Assembly (NCBI RefSeq): GCF_019721995.1
Contig: NZ_BLYC01000014.1
Location: 1-64,000 of the forward strand
DNA length: 64,000 nucleotides
From: Bathymodiolus japonicus methanotrophic gill symbiont
GTDB lineage: Bacteria > Pseudomonadota > Gammaproteobacteria > Methylococcales > Methylomonadaceae
Direction: 5' to 3'
Shown: positions 1 through 8,640 of the stretch, piece after piece
Layout of the letters: the number at the start of each line of letters is the position of its first letter
Position numbering within the stretch: position 1 is the first letter of the stretch
Position numbers and translations under genes: made by a program
The notes under the pieces: generated by a model
The model's database searches: none
Seen by the model: the letters and a program-made list of their open reading frames with translations, nothing else
What the model was told of the DNA's origin: nothing

Positions 1-150
1 ATTTACTGAGTATTAAACAGAAAAAAACAACAGTAGCTTTTAGTGAATGATTGTTTTTAAGGTGGTGCGTTAAAATCGCTCTAAATGGCTAAAAATCGCA
101 AATGCTCTCTAACACCTCAACAATCAAAAAAGATAAGAATATTTACTCCT

Positions 151-248
151 TGACGGTATATTTGACGGTATAAATATTAATATAATTTATCAATTACTTT
201 AATATCAATTGGTTGTTTGTCTGTTTTGAGTACTGCCATCGGGCACCA
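151..248 (+). other. Duplicated att/arm-site region
   Basis: Two direct copies of TTGACGGTATA (about 150-173) are followed by GCCATCGGGCACCA at 235-248, which resembles the 3' end of the tRNA-Leu at 12797. This is the mirror copy of 6050-6147 and probably was duplicated with the arm. Confidence 0.5.
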
Positions 249-282
249 ATAGAAAATCCGGCAAATTCCGGTTAAGTACAGG

Positions 283-316
283 AAGCTCAAGAGCCATAAG
301 ACCTTGGGCTTTTTTA
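283..316 (+). terminator. Intrinsic terminator
   Basis: AAGCTCAAG (283-291) pairs with CTTGGGCTT (303-311), with one G-T pair, and is followed by a T run. It lies just downstream of the tRNA-end-like site. The mirror copy is at 5982-6015. Confidence 0.6.
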
Positions 317-440
317 TGTCTTAGGGTACACGCAGCTCGAAAAACTCTCAATATACCATTACCAGAGGTACGTATAAAAGCACTTAGGTTCTACTAATAA
401 GTGTGTTGTCCAACTCTATTAATCGTTTCAGTTTGATTTT

Positions 441-652
441 CAGGCGCGCCATGCTACCTCACGAAATTCCGGGACTCCTGTCGCCATAATTCGTTCACCT
501 ACGCAGCGGATGGGAGATGCCCTGAACGCCCTGCGTCCGCAACGACTACGCACAAAAGCCGCTTCGTCATTACTATCTCACTGGCTGGACGGCTATTCGG
601 AATGCAATTCTTGCTCCTCTCGCGTGCTGCTAGCACACGTCGAATCAGCGAA
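441..652 (+). repeat. A element, truncated (A1)
   Basis: It starts with the standard left end CAGGCGCGCC but stops at ATCAGCGAA, 68 bp short of the 280-bp unit, and is joined there to the middle of the IS4 transposase gene. The first 26-30 codons of that gene are missing. The mirror copy is at 5646-5857. Confidence 0.9.
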
Positions 653-1813
653 GGGTTATTACGCTGTATCAGTGTAGTCGATAGTGGTCGCCATTTCCTC
701 CAAACCAATGAACAGATTTATGGCCAGCTGCTTCCCCACTCAACGTATTTTAAATCACTGAAGTCGCATAGACGAACAAGTATGCTTGAGGCATTTGAAC
801 AGCAGAGCTATCATCTTCACGCTGAAACACTGCTGTCGCAAGGCATTGATTATCTTAAAGCATTCCCGGAACTTGACGAATACACCATAGAAGCAGCGGA
901 TGGACATTTTATTGATCATGCCTGCCATACTGAAAAAAACAGCAAGGGGAAAGTTTATGCGGCTGGGGGGATTTACGCGTTGAATCTCAGAAGTGGGTTG
1001 CTCAGATTTCTTTGTCTGGTGACAAACGGAACTCAGAGGCATCAAGAAATACCTGTGTTACGAGATCATATTGAAAAGCAAAACAAGGGAAATAACAGCT
1101 CTCAGAAACATCTCTATGTCTACGATAAAGCCGTCACCGACTTTGTCTGGTGGGATCGGCAGAAACGACATGCTAATTACATGATTTCAATGCTAAAAGA
1201 AAATTCAATTGCGACTCTGGTTGAGTCTATCCCTTTTGACTCCCGCCATGAGATCAATACAGGGGTTGAAGCATACAGTGTGTACGAAAACAAGGGCATC
1301 AAATTTAACGTGGTGGATTACCGTGATCCAGAAACCGGAAAACTTCACCGGTTTGTGACAACCTTGCCAATGACTATTAACCCTGGAACCATTGCCATGC
1401 TGTATTTCAAGCGATGGACGATTGAAAAGACATTCAATAACACTAAAAGTAATTTCAAGGAAACTAAAGCTTGGTCTTCCAATACCCGCTCACTTGAAAA
1501 TCAAATGCGCCTGACTGCAATGAGCTATAATTTAATGCGCGTGTTTGAAGAGATTTCAAAAACACAACAGCCAGAATTGATTCATCCATCGGATAAAAAA
1601 TATAGCGAGGCTCTGGAGATAAGGCAGCAACAGGCTCAAAAACGAGATCGTTTTGTGAATCCATTATTTTTCCAGGCAAGAATATCTCGTATCAGCTCGT
1701 ATACCATTCGGGCAGTTCAAAACGCAATAATAACAGGAATGTCTTTACAGTGCTTTATGAGCTCTCTTGTGGCGAGGTTAGTTTCACGGCATCAATTGAT
1801 AGGGGAACACTGA
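602..1813 (+). pseudogene. IS4-family transposase, N-terminus replaced by A element
   Basis: From GLLRCISVVDSG onwards (base 653) this is the IS4-type transposase found elsewhere in the window. The catalytic C-terminal motif Y-2-R-3-E-6-K is visible as YFKRWTIEKTFNNTK. The intact N-terminus (MLKDLPLSEHIHQHC, seen at 47803 and 63078) is absent; the open frame instead begins inside the A element with MQFLLLSRAAS. The IS right end GGGGAACACTGATGA closes at 1816. The chimeric frame is uninterrupted but lacks the native start and promoter, so function is doubtful. Confidence 0.85.
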
Positions 1814-1816
1814 TGA

Positions 1817-1995
1817 CCAGCATAGGGAATAATAAAGCCTGGTTATATTTACCCGAAAAGACGATTGTACTTGGGCATGCATTTTCATTATTCAGTTCCT
1901 GTCAGGATACTATCAGCGGAGAAACATTTGATTTTAGCGTGCAAGTCAGGCTTGATGATCAGTTATATACAGGTTGCGGCAGGTCATTGCTTTAA
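1817..1995 (+). pseudogene. 3' fragment of COG3650-like periplasmic/lipoprotein gene
   Basis: After the IS4 end the frame continues as about 58 residues containing the pattern FSSCQDTISGETFDF and GCGRSLL at the C-terminus. That spacing (a Cys-Asp-x-(M/I)-S block, then an R-L-D-x-x-x-Y-x-G-C-G ending) is typical of the C-terminal domain of COG3650/DUF306-like envelope proteins. The 5' part is missing, removed or displaced by the IS. A mirror copy lies at 4303-4481. Family assignment is from pattern only. Confidence 0.45.
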
Positions 1996-2264
1996 ACATA
2001 AAGCTAGTGTAATAAAAATGGTAAAATGACATCTACAATTTAACATAATATACATTATACGAAGTAAATAACGGTACCTCTTAAAAAACTTTCGTTTAAG
2101 AAAATAATAAAAATCACGAGTGATTGAACGAATAAGAACGGATAGTATTTGAATCATGAGAGCCAGGAAAGTTAATTCTGATTAATGTATAGCAAAGATC
2201 AGGCATACATACAGAAGGTGTAAAGGTTTTTGATAAATATTGAGGGATATTACATCTAACAGAT
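1996..2264. other. AT-rich non-coding stretch
   Basis: I see no gene in this part of the arm. It contains ATACATTATACGAAGT at about 2048, a half-lox look-alike with no partner arm, and ends where the two arms diverge. Confidence 0.5.
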
Positions 2265-2499
2265 ACAGCTACCAAACAATTTACAGAGGCTACAAATGAG
2301 CTATACACACCTATGTCCTGAAGAAAGATATTATATAGAAATTGAATTAAAAAAGGGAACTTCACAGAATAAAATAGCAGAAGCCTTAGAACGAAGCCAA
2401 AGCAATATTTCACGCGAGATTAAACGCAATACAGGTCAAAGAGGCTACAGGCATAAACAAGCAGAAGATTTTTCCCAAGAACGACACAAAAACAAGCCT

Positions 2500-3077
2500 T
2501 CGGGGAGTCGCTATTTTTGCGAAAGCTTGTTTTGGGCATCCCAGCCCAAGCAAGCAGCAAAAACTTAACGCGACCACTTATGCCTCCGGCGGCCCCGATT
2601 CGTCCTCGTCACCTCGTCCCGACCCAACAAGGGGTCGGAACATAGGCTCCAAATGACTTGACGCCGTGTCGGATGGCCTTTTATTTTGTCTCCACCTTCG
2701 CTAACGCTCAGACTCCGACAAAACACAGGCGCGCCATGCTACCTCACAACATTCTGGGACTCCTGTCACCAACATTCATTCGCCTACGCAGCGAATGGGA
2801 GATGCCCTGGTCGCCCTGCGTCCGTCTCAACTACGCACAAAACCCTGCTCCGTTAAGACTACCTCAAATGGCTGGACGGCTATTCGGAATGCAATTCTTG
2901 CCTCCCTCGCGCGCTACTAGCGCACTTCGGATCAGCGAATTGCCCTGTCGCCTACCAGGGACTAAAAATCATCACTCCGCTTAGGCTCCGTTTCCCTGAT
3001 TTTAAGCGACGGCCCTACGGCTATCGCGGACTAAAAATCTTCACTTCGCTAAAGCTCCGTTTCCAGGATTTTCAGCG
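2500..3077 (+). repeat. C element (C1) carrying a nested D element
   Basis: It starts TCGGGGAGTCGC and ends GATTTTCAGCG. Without the nested D element (2726-3008) it is 295 bp, the same as the other C copies. It inserts precisely in the IS30 gene with no target duplication; the right flank is AAAG. Confidence 0.93.
2726..3008 (+). repeat. D element nested in C1
   Basis: It starts CAGGCGCGCC and ends GATTTTAAGCG, 283 bp. Deleting it restores GACAAAACA-ACGGCCC, exactly as in the uninterrupted C copy at 28264. It shares its left block with A and B but has its own middle. Right flank ACGG. Confidence 0.93.
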
Positions 3078-3442
3078 AAAGAGGTTAAATTAACGGATGA
3101 AATAAAAGGCATTGTTAATGTTCGCATTGAGGATGACTGGAGTCCTGAGCAGATTGCAGGGCGGTTAAAACAAGAAGGTATAATTAGTCTTCATCATGAA
3201 ACAATCTATCAGCATATTCTGGCGTACAAAAAGGCAGGGGGTGAACTATACAAGCATCTTCGGCATCAGAACAAAACCTATCGCAAGCGGTATGGGTCAG
3301 CCCATAATAGGACAGGAATCCCTAATAGAGTCGATATAGATGAGCGTCCTGAAGAGGTCAACAACCGTAAGCGTATAGGTGGTTGGGAGGCAGATACAAT
3401 CATTGGGGAAAATCACAAAGGGGCGATTGTTAGGCCTATCTC

Positions 3443-3931
3443 ATGATAAACGGGCTTGTTGTTAATCAAGTGTTTTTGGCGACCGGCGTTACTGATATGC
3501 GTAAATCTATCAATGGTCCTCCGTATTTATATATTCCTGAAGTTAGTCAGCGCCTTGAAGGTACGACGATAGGCCTAGGTGCGCAGAATGTTGCAACACA
3601 TTCAGAAGGTGCCTATACAGGTGAAATAGCGGCAGTAATGCTGAAAGATTTTAGCTGTAAATATGCCATCGTAGGACATTCTGAGCGTAGAGCAAACTAT
3701 GCAGATACTGATGAGACCGTTGCACAGCGATTTAAGCAAGCGCTTGATGCAGATATCATTCCCGTTCTGGCTATCGGCGAACTACTCGAAGAAAGAGAGC
3801 AGGGTGTTACCTTTGATGTTGTTGCCAAGCAGTTAAATGCGGTTATAGATTTTGCTGGTATCGACAGCTTTCAAAATGCGGTTATTGCATATGAGCCTGT
3901 ATGGGCGATAGGCATCAGCTTTATTCTTTAA
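3443..3931 (+). pseudogene. Chimera: IS66 tnpB start fused to internal tpiA fragment
   Basis: The first 27 codons (MINGLVVNQVFLATGVTDMR) are the start of an IS66 TnpB. From about 3519 to 3915 the sequence is a near-identical copy of the middle of the tpiA gene at 13335-14087 (one mismatch seen near the join), reading in frame through GHSERR and AYEPVWAIG and then leaving the match. The tpiA piece has neither the N-terminal Lys (NWKM) nor the C-terminal phosphate-binding loops, so it cannot be an active isomerase. Confidence 0.9.
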
Positions 3932-4302
3932 TTGATTTACAGCGTCTTTCTGTCGGCAGAGGGTTATGCACTTATTATACGAATTCAGGTCTTTTGATCG
4001 TTTACCGTCCAATTGTTTAATTTTTTCCTCTAAATCTGTTAGATGTAATATCCCTCAATATTTATCAAAAACCTTTACACCTTCTGTATGTATGCCTGAT
4101 CTTTGCTATACATTAATCAGAATTAACTTTCCTGGCTCTCATGATTCAAATACTATCCGTTCTTATTCGTTCAATCACTCGTGATTTTTATTATTTTCTT
4201 AAACGAAAGTTTTTTAAGAGGTACCGTTATTTACTTCGTATAATGTATATTATGTTAAATTGTAGATGTCATTTTACCATTTTTATTACACTAGCTTTAT
4301 GT

Positions 4303-4481
4303 TTAAAGCAATGACCTGCCGCAACCTGTATATAACTGATCATCAAGCCTGACTTGCACGCTAAAATCAAATGTTTCTCCGCTGATAGTATCCTGACAGG
4401 AACTGAATAATGAAAATGCATGCCCAAGTACAATCGTCTTTTCGGGTAAATATAACCAGGCTTTATTATTCCCTATGCTGG
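4303..4481 (-). pseudogene. Mirror copy of COG3650-like 3' fragment
   Basis: Identical in reverse complement to 1817-1995, including the GCGRSLL C-terminus. It is part of the inverted duplication and carries no extra information. Confidence 0.45.
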
Positions 4482-5696
4482 TCATCAGTGTTCCCCTATC
4501 AATTGATGCCGTGAAACTAACCTCGCCACAAGAGAGCTCATAAAGCACTGTAAAGACATTCCTGTTATTATTGCGTTTTGAACTGCCCGAATGGTATACG
4601 AGCTGATACGAGATATTCTTGCCTGGAAAAATAATGGATTCACAAAACGATCTCGTTTTTGAGCCTGTTGCTGCCTTATCTCCAGAGCCTCGCTATATTT
4701 TTTATCCGATGGATGAATCAATTCTGGCTGTTGTGTTTTTGAAATCTCTTCAAACACGCGCATTAAATTATAGCTCATTGCAGTCAGGCGCATTTGATTT
4801 TCAAGTGAGCGGGTATTGGAAGACCAAGCTTTAGTTTCCTTGAAATTACTTTTAGTGTTATTGAATGTCTTTTCAATCGTCCATCGCTTGAAATACAGCA
4901 TGGCAATGGTTCCAGGGTTAATAGTCATTGGCAAGGTTGTCACAAACCGGTGAAGTTTTCCGGTTTCTGGATCACGGTAATCCACCACGTTAAATTTGAT
5001 GCCCTTGTTTTCGTACACACTGTATGCTTCAACCCCTGTATTGATCTCATGGCGGGAGTCAAAAGGGATAGACTCAACCAGAGTCGCAATTGAATTTTCT
5101 TTTAGCATTGAAATCATGTAATTAGCATGTCGTTTCTGCCGATCCCACCAGACAAAGTCGGTGACGGCTTTATCGTAGACATAGAGATGTTTCTGAGAGC
5201 TGTTATTTCCCTTGTTTTGCTTTTCAATATGATCTCGTAACACAGGTATTTCTTGATGCCTCTGAGTTCCGTTTGTCACCAGACAAAGAAATCTGAGCAA
5301 CCCACTTCTGAGATTCAACGCGTAAATCCCCCCAGCCGCATAAACTTTCCCCTTGCTGTTTTTTTCAGTATGGCAGGCATGATCAATAAAATGTCCATCC
5401 GCTGCTTCTATGGTGTATTCGTCAAGTTCCGGGAATGCTTTAAGATAATCAATGCCTTGCGACAGCAGTGTTTCAGCGTGAAGATGATAGCTCTGCTGTT
5501 CAAATGCCTCAAGCATACTTGTTCGTCTATGCGACTTCAGTGATTTAAAATACGTTGAGTGGGGAAGCAGCTGGCCATAAATCTGTTCATTGGTTTGGAG
5601 GAAATGGCGACCACTATCGACTACACTGATACAGCGTAATAACCCTTCGCTGATTCGACGTGTGCTAGCAGCACGCGAGAGGAGCAAGAATTGCAT
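4482..5696 (-). pseudogene. Mirror copy of chimeric IS4 transposase
   Basis: The reverse complement of the 602-1816 transposase, with the same A-element-derived N-terminus and the same Y-R-E-K motif. The identity over more than 1.2 kb shows that the duplication came after the A-IS4 fusion. Confidence 0.85.
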
Positions 5697-5857
5697 TCCG
5701 AATAGCCGTCCAGCCAGTGAGATAGTAATGACGAAGCGGCTTTTGTGCGTAGTCGTTGCGGACGCAGGGCGTTCAGGGCATCTCCCATCCGCTGCGTAGG
5801 TGAACGAATTATGGCGACAGGAGTCCCGGAATTTCGTGAGGTAGCATGGCGCGCCTG
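5646..5857 (-). repeat. A element, truncated (mirror of A1)
   Basis: Reverse complement of 441-652, with the left end GGCGCGCCTG closing at 5857 and truncation at the transposase junction. Confidence 0.9.
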
Positions 5858-6049
5858 AAAATCAAACTGAAACGATTAATAGAGTTGGACAACACACTTA
5901 TTAGTAGAACCTAAGTGCTTTTATACGTACCTCTGGTAATGGTATATTGAGAGTTTTTCGAGCTGCGTGTACCCTAAGACATAAAAAAGCCCAAGGTCTT
6001 ATGGCTCTTGAGCTTCCTGTACTTAACCGGAATTTGCCGGATTTTCTAT

Positions 6050-6147
6050 TGGTGCCCGATGGCAGTACTCAAAACAGACAAACAACCAATTGATATTAAA
6101 GTAATTGATAAATTATATTAATATTTATACCGTCAAATATACCGTCA
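6050..6147 (-). other. Probable attR of the tRNA-Leu island, with integrase arm-type repeats
   Basis: On the minus strand GCCATCGGGCACCA (6050-6063) matches the tRNA-Leu 3' end GCCATCGGCACCA apart from one extra G, in the orientation expected for the far end of an island at 12797. About 60-80 bp into the island lie two TATACCGTCAA repeats (6125-6147). The same ATACCGTCA motif occurs twice near the integrase at 12661-12682. Shared core and arm-like repeats at both ends fit P4-type integration; the divergence in the core leaves doubt. Confidence 0.5.
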
Positions 6148-6311
6148 AGGAGTAAATATTCTTATCTTTTTTGATTGTTGAGGTGTTAGAGAGCATTTGC
6201 GATTTTTAGCCATTTAGAGCGATTTTAACGCACCACCTTAAAAACAATCATTCACTAAAAGCTACTGTTGTTTTTTTCTGTTTAATACTCAGTAAATCAT
6301 TAGCCACTCGC

Positions 6312-7243
6312 CCAGAGTCGCAATTGAATTTTCTTTTAGCATTGAAATCATGTAATTAGCATGTCGTTTCTGCCGATCCCACCAGACAAAGTCGGTGACG
6401 GCTTTATCGTAGACATAGAGATGTTTCTGAGAGCTGTTATTTCCCTTGTTTTGCTTTTCAATATGATCTCGTAACACAGGTATTTCTTGATGTCTCTGAG
6501 TTCCGTTTGTCACCAGACAAAGAAATCTGAGCAACCCACTTCTGAGATTCAACGCGTAAATCCCCTCGGCCGCATAAACTTTCCCCTTGCTGTTTTTTTC
6601 AGTATGGCAGGCATGATCAATAAAATGTCCATCCGCTGCTTCTATGGTGTATTCGTCAAGTTCCGGGAATGCTTTAAGATAATCAATGCCTTGCGATAGC
6701 AGTGTTTCAGAGTGAAGATGATAGCTCTGCTGTTCAAATGCCTCAAGCATACTTGTTCGTCTATGCGACTTCAGTGATTTAAAATACGTTGAGTGGGGAA
6801 GCAGCTGGCCATAAATCTGTTCATTGGTTTGGAGGAAATGGCGACCACTATCGACTACACTGATACAGCGTAATAACCCAAGGCGAATAAAGTCGATATC
6901 CTTCAACTCTGGGCATGAACGAGCCCACAAAGGATGACGCTCTGCTAACAGGGCACGTTCCATACTTTCATTGCAGTGTTGGTGAATATGTTCAGAGAGT
7001 GGTAGGTCTTTAAGCATGGGTGATATCCGTTTATGAGGTGATTAAAACGGAAATTTTTAGAAAAATTTTTTCGGCAATTGCAAGCTTTATTTGAAATTAT
7101 TTGTTGTTTTTTTACGGTGCCTACAGAGTGTCTATTTGCTGTGATAAGTGATTAAAATCAAAAAGATGGAAATATTCGAGTGGTGCTACATTCAGGTAGG
7201 TTATAGGCTGCTTTGTTTAGGTACTTCTTCTTTCAATGGGAAC
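6312..7243 (-). pseudogene. IS4 transposase, 3'-truncated, with IS left end
   Basis: The native start is present (MLKDLPLSEHIHQHC, 7017 downwards) and the frame runs to KENSIATL, then is cut at 6311 by the end of the inverted arm; the catalytic Y-R-E-K half is missing. Upstream, 7018-7243 is the IS leader and left end up to CAATGGGAAC; the last bases of the terminal repeat (ACTGATGA) are missing. Confidence 0.88.
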
Positions 7244-7494
7244 TAGGTTTATGCCTTAGAATCTTACCTCCAATGGCGAATTTAATTATTAGCTATTGGT
7301 GGGCTATTACCCAGCCGTCGTTATTTCAATACTTATTAACGTTACACTGTAATGCTTAGTTAGTTCGTTACAGTGTAACATTAATTATCATTGTTTTATG
7401 CCGAGTGGCTGGTTTTAAAGTATAGGGCGTTTTGGCCATTGCTTCAATTATAAGATTAGTTTTTATTTGATGACTATTCTTCAAAAAAACCATG
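7244..7494. other. Intergenic with a 12-bp perfect inverted repeat
   Basis: GTTACACTGTAA (7341-7352) and TTACAGTGTAAC (7368-7379) form a perfect 12-bp stem with a 15-nt loop. There is no T run, so it is not a standard terminator. It could be an operator or recombination site of the island. No gene is seen here. Confidence 0.55.
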
Positions 7495-8541
7495 TTATCC
7501 CTTAATATCTCCCTTTGCTCGTTTTATCATAGATTCCACAGCATTATTAGTATTTTGGTAAGCAATTTTAATATTTGGGTGTCTTTGGTGATAGACCCTA
7601 AATATTTCATCGGCAAAAGCTTGACCAATAGATTCTACATCTTCAAAGTCAAAAAACACATATTCAAAGTTTTCAATTCGTATTAGCAACCTTTTTGCCT
7701 GACTCCTAGAGACTAAATTTTCTTTATTAATTCTTGCCATATTAACTGGAATAATTGTTTTATTGAAAGCATAACCTTCATTCTCACTACCACTAAATTT
7801 GTCAAAAACTTCTTTATCTGTTCGTGTTGAGTCGAGAGAAATTGCCATATAAACACCTGTTCCCTCTTCTGGGTTTGTTACATCGTTATCACTGATAACA
7901 TCAAGATCCCTTTCATGGTGATGGTTAAAAAATAATTCGTGGGAAAGAATATAAAAATTATCAAACATTTTAGAAGTAAAGAAAATCCCCTGTCCTGAAT
8001 GGTTTTCTGGGTCTGTTGTTAACTTTCCTTTATATAGCTCTAAAATGGCTTGTTTTTCATCAGATAATTCTTTGAGTCTGGTAATACGTTTGAAGATGCC
8101 TTCTCCATCATCAATAATAGTAATCGACACCTCCTCTTTATTCCTTTTTACTGAGATAAAACAATTTTCACCTTGAGAATGGTCAATAGCATTGTTAAGC
8201 ATTTCTGTAAAACCATAAAAAATGATGTCTTCTATATTTTTAGGCAAACCATCTATAATAAAGGAAAATTCATGGGCATAAATACTATGCTCTGAAGCAT
8301 TACCATCTAATGGCAGAATAATTTCATTTTCTCTTCGTTGGCCTAATTTATAGATTTTTTTTCTAGTTGTGCCAGTCGCTTCAAGCCAGTCCTCATCTAC
8401 TAACCTTTTTAAATGCTTATATACTGCTTGCTTTGAAATTGAAAATATTTGACTAATGTGTTGAGCAATATCATTTGGATGATATTTAACATCCCTTAAT
8501 ATTTGACGGCGAATAGTTTTACCGCGAGTTCTTAAAGTCAT
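7495..8541 (-). CDS. HTH / HATPase / STAS-like (DUF4325) regulator
   Basis: A 348-residue protein not named with confidence but with three readable parts. Residues 1-70 are a winged helix (NDIAQHISQIFSISKQAVYKH). Residues 75-210 form a GHKL-type ATPase with an N-box-like FTEMLNNAIDHSQG, a G1 DDGEGIF and a G2-like SGQGIFFTSKMF. The last 80 residues, including FEDVESIGQAFADEIF, look like the STAS-like DUF4325 fold. The architecture suggests a DNA-bound regulator with anti-sigma-like ATPase and partner domains. It is AT-rich and sits inside the tRNA-Leu island. Promoter and function are unknown. Confidence 0.7.
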   Translation of the reverse strand: MTLRTRGKTIRRQILRDVKYHPNDIAQHISQIFSISKQAVYKHLKRLVDEDWLEATGTTRKKIYKLGQRRENEIILPLDGNASEHSIYAHEFSFIIDGLPKNIEDIIFYGFTEMLNNAIDHSQGENCFISVKRNKEEVSITIIDDGEGIFKRITRLKELSDEKQAILELYKGKLTTDPENHSGQGIFFTSKMFDNFYILSHELFFNHHHERDLDVISDNDVTNPEEGTGVYMAISLDSTRTDKEVFDKFSGSENEGYAFNKTIIPVNMARINKENLVSRSQAKRLLIRIENFEYVFFDFEDVESIGQAFADEIFRVYHQRHPNIKIAYQNTNNAVESMIKRAKGDIKG

Positions 8542-8640
8542 TGTTTGTATAATTAAAATTATTTAGGATAACTATTGTCAACCTTTGTTTATTTTATTGT
8601 CAACCTTAAATCAAGTGATGAGATAATGACTGGGTAAAGG

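Larger units (their letters stand above)
1..2264. repeat. Left arm of 2.26-kb inverted duplication
   Basis: Bases 1-2264 are the reverse complement of 4034-6297 (position p pairs with 6298-p). The 403-residue transposase frame and the 81-residue fragment next to it are identical in both arms, so the arms are essentially perfect. The arm holds integrase-type repeats, a tRNA-3'-end-like site, a terminator, a truncated A element, most of an IS4 transposase and the 3' end of a COG3650-like gene. The window starts inside the arm, so its true outer end is not visible. It could be a recent inverted duplication or an assembly artefact. Confidence 0.95.
2296..3440 (+). pseudogene. IS30-family transposase, split and truncated
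   Basis: The N-terminus MSYTHLCPEERYYIE followed by a helix-turn-helix (IAEALERSQSNISREIKRN) and, after the insertion, WSPEQIAGRLK, TIYQHI and GGWEADTIIG are classic IS30 motifs; the D in GGWEAD is the first catalytic acidic residue. A C element sits between codons ...HKNKP and KEV...; removing 2500-3077 restores one frame. The gene then stops at GENHKGAIV and runs into an IS66 tnpB start, so the remaining DDE residues are lost. Confidence 0.9.
4034..6297. repeat. Right arm of 2.26-kb inverted duplication
   Basis: This is the mirror image of bases 1-2264. Its inner boundary lies just after the shared string ATCTGTT (4034-4040), beyond which the two arms diverge. Its outer end at 6297 abuts a different, truncated IS4 copy (from 6312). 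It appears to be the arm attached to the genomic island. Confidence 0.95.

Noticed and set aside
641-652. Alternative right end CAGCG inside A1 followed by AAGG
   Set aside because: Although the +4 base is G, the intact IS4 reads CTTGGG here, so the AA comes from the A element and the join is an ordinary recombination point rather than a native end.
1750-1995. An 81-codon ORF as a separate small gene
   Set aside because: Its first 22 codons are the out-of-frame IS4 end; only the downstream part reads like a real (truncated) gene.
2048-2063. A 16-bp match to half of a loxP-like site (ATACATTATACGAAGT)
   Set aside because: The second 13-bp arm is absent and no Cre-like recombinase is nearby; a chance match in AT-rich DNA is likelier, and its mirror copy is only part of the inverted duplication.
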